Assembly (NCBI RefSeq): GCF_051014685.1
Contig: NW_027479291.1
Location: 1 to 64,000 of the forward strand
Reading direction: 5' to 3'
DNA length: 64,000 nucleotides
Source: Ptiloglossa arizonensis
Taxonomy: Eukaryota > Arthropoda > Insecta > Hymenoptera > Colletidae
Every line of letters begins with the position of its first letter. The stretch's first letter is position 1. The notes beneath the pieces are model-generated. The model worked only from the letters and a program-made list of their open reading frames with translations, did not search any database and was not told where the DNA came from. Of this stretch, positions 10,769 to 17,519 are shown piece by piece. The position numbers and the translations under genes were made by a program.

Positions 10769-12712
10769 ATGGATAAAACAAACTCAAAAAAAAAAAAAGG
10801 GGGAGGGGGGACGGTGCGCGTGGCGCGAGGGGTGGCGACGGAGGGGGCACTCGTGCCCCACCCGGCGCCGTTCGAGGAGGGGGACGAGACGGCGTCGGTC
10901 TCGTCCCTGGCGTCCGCGACCAGCGCCGCGGGCGTAAAGAGGCGCAGGACGGTGGAGGGGCGGAGGACGGAGGAAGATCCGTCCACGTCCGCTGCTCCAC
11001 CGTTGCTCACGGTGACCGACGGGGAGGAGGACCTCAGGGACGAGGATACGGCCCATGTATCGGCCCGTATTGCCTCGTCCCTGAGGTCTATTGAGAAGGT
11101 GGCCACCACCTCGCGGGGGCTGACTACAGCCTCCGCGAGGTCGGTTGGCCAGGCCGCGACGGAGGCGCGGAGGGCTCTCCAGGAGCTGGGACGCCGTGTA
11201 CCAGCTGCCTTGGAGTGCACGAACGCCCAGCTAAGGCAGCGTGTGGAGAAGCTGCAGGACGAGCTGGACTGCTTGCGGAGGGAATCGGACGCCCTTAGGA
11301 GGCGCCCTCATCCGGGGCCGACGGGCGTATGCACGTGTGGGGGAGGGAAAGCGGGAGCTCCCCCCACGCCAGCGGCGTCCACGAGGAGCATCGAGCTCCT
11401 CATGGACGCCAAGATGGCGGCCATGATGGCCGTCATCCGGGGGGAAATACGGGCGGCGCTTCGCCCCAAGGACGGAGCGCCGGCGGGACGGAGGACCGGG
11501 CCCGGGAAACAACCGAGGGGCGGGGGACCGCAGGGGGGGACCATCGCGGTTCCGGGCCCTGCGGCAGAGACGAAGGGCAAGGGTGCCGTGGTGGGGGAGA
11601 CGGCGGGGGCACAAATGCCTCCGCCGCCGCCCCCATCCGGTCCCTTGTGGACCGAGGTCCTTGGCCGAAGGGCGGGAAGGACGGCGAGGAGGGCGGCCCG
11701 GGTGCCGCCGCCTCCCCCGCCGGTTGCCCCGAAGAGGGACGGAAAGGCGGGGAGGGCGAAGCCCCGTCTGGGACGCCCCCCTTCAACGGCAGCAGTCATG
11801 CTGACCGTCCCGGAGGGGGGGGGCGTCTCCTACGGGGAGGTGATGGCGGCGGCCAAGGAAAAGATATCCTTGGCCGCACTCGCCATCGAGTCGGTCCGCC
11901 CGAGATGGGCGGTGACGGGGGCGCTCATGCTGCGCGTGAGCGGCCCCGACAACGCAGCCAGGGCGGACCGACTGGCCGAAAAGCTGGGCGAGGCCTTGGC
12001 ACCCCGGGGTGTCAGGGTCGCCCGGCCCACAAAGAGCGCGGAGCTGCGCGTTTGTGGGCTGGACGACTCGGTCACCCGGGAGGAGGTGGCCAGGGCGCTG
12101 GCCCAGGCCGGTGGCTGCTCTGAGGGGGACATCCGGACCGGGGAGGTCCGGCGGTCCTCCTCCGGCCTGGGAGCGGTGTGGGCACGGTGCCCTCTTCCGG
12201 CTGCCCGGAAGTTAGAAGCAGTCGGGAGGATCGTGGTGGGGTGGGTGTCGGCGAGGATCGAGGTCCTCGCCCAACGCCCACTCCAGTGCTACCGCTGCCT
12301 GGAGACGGGCCATGTCAGGCAGCGGTGCACCTCCGCGGTGGACCGCAGCGGTGCTTGTTACCGCTGCGGTGCCGAAGGCCACCGCGCGAGCCACTGCGCG
12401 GCGGCCCCCAAGTGCCCGCTGTGTGCGGACATGGGGAGACCCGCCGCGCACCGAATGGGGGGGAAGCAATGTACCCCCCCATCCCGACGAGGGCAGAGGA
12501 GGGGGGCGCCGGGGCCGCTCCCGGCGCCGGTGAGAGCGGCCCCAGCTGCGAGCGCCGCGGCGCCCGCGGACCTGGCCGCGACCGACGCGACGGCCGCAAG
12601 GAAGAGGTCGGAGGCGGCGACGGCGTTGGTGTCTGCGATGGAGGTGGACATCGGCCCCGCCGCCGTCCTCACGGAGGTGCCACCAGGAGGCGGTGAGGAG
12701 GCCATCAAATAA
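10769..12712 (+). CDS. LINE ORF1, Gag-like RNA-binding protein (647 aa)
   Basis: Nucleic-acid-binding protein that in this class of LINE coats the element RNA and forms the ribonucleoprotein. The start is the first in-frame ATG with good context (CAAAATGG). The frame is open upstream to 10637 but without an ATG. Order of parts: a lysine run (NSKKKK, encoded by A13) at residues 5-10; an acidic and Ser/Thr-rich region; a predicted coiled coil at about 98-180 (LRQRVEKLQDELDCLRRE); proline-rich stretches at about 280-335; a folded domain at about 350-505 in the place where related elements carry an RRM-like fold; then three zinc knuckles at 507-520 (CYRCLETGHVRQRC), 530-543 (CYRCGAEGHRASHC) and 549-568 (CX2CX8HX6C). 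It ends at TAA 12710-12712, overlapping the ORF2 ATG by one base. No frameshift or internal stop. GC-rich codon use. Confidence 0.9.
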   Translation: MDKTNSKKKKGGGGTVRVARGVATEGALVPHPAPFEEGDETASVSSLASATSAAGVKRRRTVEGRRTEEDPSTSAAPPLLTVTDGEEDLRDEDTAHVSARIASSLRSIEKVATTSRGLTTASARSVGQAATEARRALQELGRRVPAALECTNAQLRQRVEKLQDELDCLRRESDALRRRPHPGPTGVCTCGGGKAGAPPTPAASTRSIELLMDAKMAAMMAVIRGEIRAALRPKDGAPAGRRTGPGKQPRGGGPQGGTIAVPGPAAETKGKGAVVGETAGAQMPPPPPPSGPLWTEVLGRRAGRTARRAARVPPPPPPVAPKRDGKAGRAKPRLGRPPSTAAVMLTVPEGGGVSYGEVMAAAKEKISLAALAIESVRPRWAVTGALMLRVSGPDNAARADRLAEKLGEALAPRGVRVARPTKSAELRVCGLDDSVTREEVARALAQAGGCSEGDIRTGEVRRSSSGLGAVWARCPLPAARKLEAVGRIVVGWVSARIEVLAQRPLQCYRCLETGHVRQRCTSAVDRSGACYRCGAEGHRASHCAAAPKCPLCADMGRPAAHRMGGKQCTPPSRRGQRRGAPGPLPAPVRAAPAASAAAPADLAATDATAARKRSEAATALVSAMEVDIGPAAVLTEVPPGGGEEAIK

Positions 12713-15700
12713 TGGCTCCCCGCCTCCTCCTGCAGGCCAACCTCAACCACTGCCGTGCAGCGCAGGACCTGATGTGTCAGACGCTGGCGGAGTGGGGGGG
12801 TGGTCTGGCAGTCGCCGCCGAGCCGTACCGCGTCCCCGACCATCCGCATTGGATGGGGGATGCGGGCGGCTTGGTGGCGGCTGTGTGGCAGGGCGGTGAC
12901 GGGTCCCCTCCGTTCTCCTTACTGGAGAACGGGGCGGGATTCGTCGCCGTCCAGTGGGGGGGAGTCGCCGTGGTGGGGTGCTACGTTTCGCCCAACTGCG
13001 GCCTTGCTGCCTTCGAGCAGTACTTGGCCGGGGTGGGGGCGTGCCTCACAAGGATTGCGCCCCGGCCGGTGCTGGTCCTGGGGGACTTCAATGCCTGGTC
13101 TGTGGCATGGGGGTCCCCCAGGACCAATCGGAGGGGCGAGGCTCTGGGCGACTGGGCGGCGGGCTTCGACCTCCGGTTGATTAACCGGGGGTCGGAGCTG
13201 ACGTGCGTGCGGCGCGGGGGAGGGTCCATAGTGGATTTGACGTTTGGATCCCCCGGCGCCGCGCGTATGGTGTCCGGGTGGGACGTGGTGGTGGGGGAGG
13301 AGACATTATCGGACCACCGGTATATCCGCGTGGTCTTGACCTCCCCCGAGGCCGCCGCGGCCCCGCACCGACACCTCCGCCCGGGAGCGGGTAGCGCCCC
13401 ACCACCACCACGCAGATGGGCGCTTCGGCGCCTTGACAAGGACGTCCTGGTGGCAGCCGCTCTAGCCGAAACCTGGCCTCGACGGGAGACCAGGCTGCCC
13501 GACCTGGAGGAGGCCGTGGCTCGGCTCGGGAGCGCCGTCGCGCGCATTTGCGACGCGGCGATGCCCCGGGCCGGGCCGCGGTCTCCTCGTCGGGCGGTGT
13601 ACTGGTGGTCGGGCGAAATCGGGGAATTGCGGACAGCATGCGTCCGGGCCCGACGCCAGTACACCCGCGCGCGTCGTCGGGCCGGACGGAACGGCGACGA
13701 CGGCGCGCGGGCTAGGGCGGCGGAACTGTACGAGTCCTATCGCGCGGGAAAGAGGGCTCTGCAGGTCGCCATCAAACGGGCCAAGGCCCAGAGCTGGAAG
13801 GAGCTCCTCGAGACCCTCGAGCGGGATCCATGGGGGCGCCCATACCGGATAGTTCTGAATAAACTCCGGCCATGGGCCCCCCCGATCACCGAGGGTCTCG
13901 ACCCCCAGCTCTTGAGGGACGTGGTCGACACGCTCTTCCCGATCGTGGGGGAGAGCGGGCCACGTCCCTCTGCGGACCCGACCACCTGGTCCGCGGAGCT
14001 GGGGGTCTCGGCTGGGGAGCTAGCCGCGGCCATCCGAAGACTCGGGGCGAAGGATACTGCCCCGGGTCCTTCGGGAGTGCCCGGCCGAGTCTTGGTCTTG
14101 GCCGCGGACGTCCTGGGTGACGGCCTCCGGGAGCTATTCGACCGCTGTCTGGAGGCCGGGCGATTCCCCTCCGCATGGAAGGTGGCCCGAATGGTCCTCC
14201 TCCGGAAAGAGGGTAGGCCCGCGGACTCTCCGTCCGCGTACCGGCCGATTTGCCTGCTCGACGATGTGGGCAAGCTCCTAGAAAGAGTCGTGGCGGCCCG
14301 CATCGTCGGGCACCTGTCGCGGGGTGGGCCCGGGCTGGCGGAGTGTCAGTTCGGGTTCCGGGAGGGCCGGTCGACGATCGACGCGATTCGACGCGTCCGG
14401 TCCCTCTCGGCCTCGGCGGTCTCCCGGGGTGGGGTGGCATTGGCGGTGTCCTTGGACATCGCCAATGCGTTTAACACACTACCCTGGGCGGCGATTAGGC
14501 GGGGGCTTGAGGAACATCGAGTCCCCGCCTACCTTAGGGCAGTCGTCGAGGACTACCTCCGCGACAGGTGGATCGAGTATCCGGGCCGGTGCGGGACGGA
14601 GAGGAGAGCGGTGTACTCCGGGGTTCCGCAGGGGTCGGTGTTAGGACCCCTGCTGTGGAACCTCGGGTACGACACCGTCCTGCGGGCCGAAGACCTCCCC
14701 GACGGCGTCAGTCTGACATGTTATGCGGACGACACCTTGTTGTTGGCCGTCGGGGGGGACTGGAGGGGGGCTGTTCGGGCCGCCGAGGACGGTGTCCGGC
14801 GCGTCGTCTCCCGGATCAGGGGGATCGGTTTGGAGGTGGCTCTCCACAAAACCGAGGTACTCGGGATGTATAGACCCCGGGGAGAGCCGCCTCCCCCCCT
14901 GATCCGGGTGGGTGAGACAGACGTCGAGGTGAGGTCTCAGATGAAATATCTGGGACTTCACCTCGACAGCCACTGGCGCTTCGAGGGCCATTTCCGGGCC
15001 CTGGCCCCGCGGTTGGAGGGGATAGTTGGCGCTTTGGGCCGTATCCTCCCCAACCTGCGGGGCCCGAGTGACCGGGTTCGCCGCCTCTACGCGGGAATGG
15101 TCCACTCGGTGGCCCTATACGGGGCCCCCGTTTGGGCGGGCGACCTGGCCGCCTCCCGGCGCAGCAAGGTATTGCTGCGCCGGGTTCAAAGGCGGCTTGC
15201 ACTGCGGATCGCCCGGGGGTACCGGACCGTTTCGTATGAGGCGGCGAGCGTCCTGTCAGGGCTACCCCCGGCGGACTTGATCGCGGGCGCGCATGCGGCT
15301 TTCTACGAGGGCCGCATGCGCGCCCGCGAGGATGGGGTGGTCCTGGCGGGATGCGAGGTGGAGGCCCTGAGGCGCCAGGCCCGGGAGTCCATGCTGCAGC
15401 TTTGGCAGCAGCGGCTGGCCGAGCCGTTGTTCGGCCAGAGGACTGTCCGGGCTATCCGGCCGGTCCTGTTTGAGTGGCTGGGTAGGCGCTTCGGCTCACT
15501 CACCTACCGGTTGGTGCAGGTGCTGTCCGGGCACGGATGCTTCGGTCAGTACCTGTGCCGGATCGGTGTGGAAGAGGCGGCGCGCTGCTGGCACTGTCCA
15601 GCGGACGAGGACACGGCGCAACACACCCTCGAGGTGTGTCCGGCCTGGGGGGTGGAGCGCCGTGTCCTCACGGCCGTGATTGGGGCGGACCTATCGCTGC

Positions 15701-15885
15701 CGGGCGTGGTACAGGCCATGCTCGGCAGCGAGACGAAGTGGCGGGCCGTGGCCTCCTTCTGCGAGGAGGTAATCTCGCAGAAGGAGGCCGCGAGCCGCAT
15801 TCGCGAGAGCGGGAGACCGCGAGCGAGGCCCCGTCCGAGGCCGGGGGCGGGTGGGCCTCCGGAAGGGCCGGGGAGGCCACCCTGA
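12712..15885 (+). CDS. LINE ORF2, endonuclease/reverse transcriptase (1057 aa)
   Basis: Enzyme that nicks target DNA and reverse-transcribes the element RNA from the nick. The N-terminal apurinic-like (EEP) endonuclease spans about 1-215: QANLNH at 8-13, AEPY at 36-39, YVSPN at 91-95, GDFNAWS at 124-130, and catalytic SDH at 200-202. The reverse transcriptase spans about 440-760: FGFREGRSTIDAI at 547-559, motif A LAVSLDIANAF with Asp582, VPQGSVLGPLLWN at 638-650, and YADD at 671-674. A C-terminal knuckle C959-X2-C962-X8-H971-X4-C976 follows, then a Pro/Arg-rich tail. No RNase H domain is recognised. All catalytic motifs are intact and the length is normal for R1-clade ORF2. The ATG overlaps the ORF1 stop (TAATG), so translation by termination-reinitiation is likely. 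The 5' part has less-conserved stretches that could define a new family. Confidence 0.95.
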   Translation: MAPRLLLQANLNHCRAAQDLMCQTLAEWGGGLAVAAEPYRVPDHPHWMGDAGGLVAAVWQGGDGSPPFSLLENGAGFVAVQWGGVAVVGCYVSPNCGLAAFEQYLAGVGACLTRIAPRPVLVLGDFNAWSVAWGSPRTNRRGEALGDWAAGFDLRLINRGSELTCVRRGGGSIVDLTFGSPGAARMVSGWDVVVGEETLSDHRYIRVVLTSPEAAAAPHRHLRPGAGSAPPPPRRWALRRLDKDVLVAAALAETWPRRETRLPDLEEAVARLGSAVARICDAAMPRAGPRSPRRAVYWWSGEIGELRTACVRARRQYTRARRRAGRNGDDGARARAAELYESYRAGKRALQVAIKRAKAQSWKELLETLERDPWGRPYRIVLNKLRPWAPPITEGLDPQLLRDVVDTLFPIVGESGPRPSADPTTWSAELGVSAGELAAAIRRLGAKDTAPGPSGVPGRVLVLAADVLGDGLRELFDRCLEAGRFPSAWKVARMVLLRKEGRPADSPSAYRPICLLDDVGKLLERVVAARIVGHLSRGGPGLAECQFGFREGRSTIDAIRRVRSLSASAVSRGGVALAVSLDIANAFNTLPWAAIRRGLEEHRVPAYLRAVVEDYLRDRWIEYPGRCGTERRAVYSGVPQGSVLGPLLWNLGYDTVLRAEDLPDGVSLTCYADDTLLLAVGGDWRGAVRAAEDGVRRVVSRIRGIGLEVALHKTEVLGMYRPRGEPPPPLIRVGETDVEVRSQMKYLGLHLDSHWRFEGHFRALAPRLEGIVGALGRILPNLRGPSDRVRRLYAGMVHSVALYGAPVWAGDLAASRRSKVLLRRVQRRLALRIARGYRTVSYEAASVLSGLPPADLIAGAHAAFYEGRMRAREDGVVLAGCEVEALRRQARESMLQLWQQRLAEPLFGQRTVRAIRPVLFEWLGRRFGSLTYRLVQVLSGHGCFGQYLCRIGVEEAARCWHCPADEDTAQHTLEVCPAWGVERRVLTAVIGADLSLPGVVQAMLGSETKWRAVASFCEEVISQKEAASRIRESGRPRARPRPRPGAGGPPEGPGRPP

Positions 15886-15973
15886 GAGCGGCGGGCGGGG
15901 GTGCGTAGCCCTTGAGGCTCGTGCCACCGCCCGTCGTCTGAGGGGTGGGTAGAGTAAGGGACGGCGACGCGCT

Positions 15974-16002
15974 CGAGGGCGGAGAGGCCAGAGCCGCCCT
16001 CG
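15974..16002 (+). other. 3' UTR hairpin 1
   Basis: CGAGGGCGG (15974-15982) pairs with CCGCCCTCG (15994-16002). A 9-bp perfect stem with an 11-nt loop. Confidence 0.6.
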
Positions 16003-16024
16003 GGAGCGTACGAGCCGGGGTGCG

Positions 16025-16068
16025 GCCGCGCCGACGGCACGGTCCCAGGGCCGTGCCCCCGGCGCGGC
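16025..16068 (+). other. 3' UTR hairpin 2 (two stacked helices)
   Basis: Outer stem GCCGCGCCG (16025-16033) with CGGCGCGGC (16060-16068). Inner stem GGCACGG (16036-16042) with CCGTGCC (16051-16057), enclosing an 8-nt loop and separated from the outer stem by a two-by-two internal loop. Confidence 0.7.
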
Positions 16069-16084
16069 TATGGGGGCCGTGGGC

Positions 16085-16109
16085 GGTCGCGAGTGTGGGA
16101 CTCGCGGCC
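16085..16109 (+). other. 3' UTR hairpin 3
   Basis: GGTCGCGAGT (16085-16094) pairs with ACTCGCGGCC (16100-16109). A 10-bp stem with one position that is a G-U pair in RNA, and a 5-nt loop. Confidence 0.65.
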
Positions 16110-16134
16110 GCCCCCGGGCGGCCCCCGGGAGTGG

Positions 16135-16167
16135 GACGTCGGAGCAGTGTGGCCCTGCTCCGACGTC
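16135..16167 (+). other. 3' UTR hairpin 4
   Basis: GACGTCGGAGCAG (16135-16147) pairs perfectly with CTGCTCCGACGTC (16155-16167). A 13-bp stem with a 7-nt loop. Confidence 0.8.
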
Positions 16168-16194
16168 GGGCGCCAGAGCGCCGAGGAGAAAACA

Positions 16195-16227
16195 GGGAAG
16201 GGAGGGTGAAGTACCCCCTCCCTTCCC
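16195..16227 (+). other. 3' UTR hairpin 5
   Basis: GGGAAGGGAGGG (16195-16206) pairs perfectly with CCCTCCCTTCCC (16216-16227). A 12-bp purine/pyrimidine stem with a 9-nt loop. Confidence 0.75.
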
Positions 16228-16257
16228 TGGAACGGGAGGACACGGGCGCGAGAGCCC

Positions 16258-16313
16258 TGCACGGGGGAGCACCTGATGTTATGATGTCTTCGGTCCCAGG
16301 TGCTCCCCCTGCA
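16258..16313 (+). other. 3' UTR hairpin 6
   Basis: GGGGGAGCACCTG (16263-16275) pairs perfectly with CAGGTGCTCCCCC (16297-16309). Four more pairs (TGCA/TGCA at 16258-16261 and 16310-16313) form beyond a bulged C at 16262. The loop is 21 nt. Confidence 0.8.
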
Positions 16314-16355
16314 TAGTGCGAGGATGGCCACCGTGGTGGGTTTTAGTGGGTAGGT

Positions 16356-16388
16356 CCCGCGCCCGATGGGTTTCCTTCCGGGCGCGGG
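16356..16388 (+). other. 3' UTR hairpin 7
   Basis: CCCGCGCCCG (16356-16365) pairs perfectly with CGGGCGCGGG (16379-16388). A 10-bp stem with a 13-nt loop. Confidence 0.7.
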
Positions 16389-16400
16389 GAATCCCACACT

Positions 16401-16429
16401 CCCCCCGCCCCTCCCCAGGCGGCGGGGGG
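16401..16429 (+). other. 3' UTR hairpin 8
   Basis: CCCCCCGCC (16401-16409) pairs with GGCGGGGGG (16421-16429). A 9-bp stem with an 11-nt loop. It is the last structured element before the tail, about 25 bp upstream of the poly(A). Confidence 0.6.
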
Positions 16430-16451
16430 GTCTTTCGAAGATTTCCCCCAC

Positions 16452-16454
<3 letters not shown>

Positions 16455-16490
<36 letters not shown>
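16455..16490 (+). other. poly(A) tail of the insertion
   Basis: Thirty-six uninterrupted A residues join the LINE 3' UTR (CCCACGTT) directly to satellite sequence. A clean tail of this length decays quickly, so it indicates a recent insertion. The tail is reverse-transcribed with the RNA and marks the 3' end of the whole 8571-16490 block. Confidence 0.95.
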
Positions 16491-16493
<3 letters not shown>

Positions 16494-16503
16494 CGTTCTA
16501 GTT
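16491..16503 (+). repeat. target-site duplication, 3' copy
   Basis: GGCCGTTCTAGTT, identical to 8558-8570. Here the satellite continues normally into ATTCGTTTCGAGC, while at the left copy it is broken after the same 13 bases. Confidence 0.92.
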
Positions 16504-17519
16504 ATTCGTTTCGAGCATCAGAACTGCGAAAATTTTGAGTTTCTCAAGCGTTTCTTACCTCCAAACTGCCATATCTCGCGAACGGATAGACCAATCCGCA
16601 AAATTTCTGTTGCATCTGAAAGCAGAAACTCGCCCGATTACAACGGTATGCGTACTTTTCCCCTATGCCGTTCTAGTTACTCGTTTCGAGCATCAGAACT
16701 GCGAAAATTTTGAGTTTCTCAAGCGTTTCTTATTTCCAAACTGCCATATCTCGCGAACGGATTGACCAATCCGCAAAATTTCTGTTGCATCTGAAAGTAG
16801 AAACTCGCCCGATTACAACGGTGTGCGTACTTTTCCCCTAGGCCGTTCTAGTTATTCGTTTCGAGCATCAGAACTGCGAAAATTTTGAGTTACTCAAGCG
16901 TTTCTTACCTCCAAACTGCCATATCTCGCGAACGGATTGACCAATCCGCAAAATTTCTGTTGCATCTGAAAGTAGAAACTCGCCCGATTACAACGGTATG
17001 CGTACTTTTCCCCTAGGCCGTTCTAGTTACTCGTTTCGAGCATCAGAACTGCGAAAATTTTGAGTTTCTCAAGCGTTTCTTATCTCCAAACTGCCATATC
17101 TCGCGAACGGATTGATCAATCCGCAAAATTTCTGTTGCATCTGAAAGTAGAAACTCGCCCGATTACAACGGTATGCGTACTTTTCCGCTAGGCCGTTCTA
17201 GTTATTCGTTTCGAGCATCAGAACTGCGAAAATTTTGAGTTTCTCAAACGTTTCTTACCTCCAAACTGCCATATCTCGCGAACGGATTGACCAATCCGCA
17301 AAATTTCTGTTGCATCTGAAAGTAGAAACTCGCCCGATTACAACGGTATGCGTACTTTTCCCCTAGGCCGTTCTAGTTACTCGTTTCGAGCATCAGAACT
17401 GCGAAAATTTTGAGTTTCTCAAGCGTTTCTTATCTCCAAACTGCCATATCTCGCGAACGGATTGATCAATCCGCAAAATTTCTGTTGCATCTGAAAGTAG
17501 AAACTCGCCCGATTACAAC

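Larger units (their letters stand above)
15886..16454 (+). other. LINE 3' UTR
   Basis: A 569-bp GC-rich, non-coding region between the ORF2 stop and the poly(A) tail. Open frames on both strands here arise from the GC content and match nothing. From 15974 to 16429 it is packed with eight inverted repeats, listed separately. In target-primed reverse transcription the 3' UTR is the usual recognition site for the element's reverse transcriptase. Such a role here is inference. Confidence 0.85.
8571..16490 (+). mobile_element. chimeric retrotransposed insertion: host outspread 5' region plus full-length LINE
   Basis: This 7,920-bp block between perfect 13-bp direct repeats ends in A36. It contains non-satellite host-like sequence (8571-about 10380) joined to a complete two-ORF non-LTR retrotransposon. 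One target-site duplication encloses both parts, so both were inserted together. Established knowledge: LINEs integrate by target-primed reverse transcription, giving 3' poly(A) and short duplications, and 5' transduction occurs when transcription starts upstream of the element. Inference: the template was an unspliced transcript through outspread exon 1 and part of its intron into an intronic LINE. Template switching onto a second RNA is the main alternative. Intact ORFs and an uninterrupted tail argue for a young insertion. Confidence 0.85.
10381..16490 (+). mobile_element. full-length R1-clade-like non-LTR retrotransposon
   Basis: An autonomous LINE of about 6.1 kb: structured 5' UTR, ORF1 (Gag-like, CCHC knuckles), ORF2 (EEP endonuclease, reverse transcriptase, CCHC), 3' UTR and A36. 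The three ORF1 knuckles, the CX2CX8HX4C knuckle at the end of ORF2, the absence of a recognisable RNase H domain and the TAATG overlap fit the R1 clade (R1, TRAS, SART, Waldo). Jockey-like relatives are the alternative. GC content is much higher than the surrounding satellite. Both ORFs are uninterrupted, so the copy may be active. Many R1-clade elements are site-specific. Here only one insertion is seen in some 320 identical candidate sites, which argues against the satellite being its dedicated target. Confidence 0.88.

Noticed and set aside
10555..12849. Long minus-strand and alternate-frame ORFs over the LINE (for example 10555-11220, 11308-11799, 12358-12849, 12981-13664, 15668-16272)
   Set aside because: They are shadows caused by the high GC content of ORF1, ORF2 and the 3' UTR. 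None has domain motifs, while the plus-strand frames have complete, ordered motifs.
16455..16490. A-tract as an assembly gap or vector artefact
   Set aside because: It is preceded by a LINE 3' UTR and followed by the second copy of a perfect target-site duplication in correct satellite phase, as expected of a retrotransposition tail.
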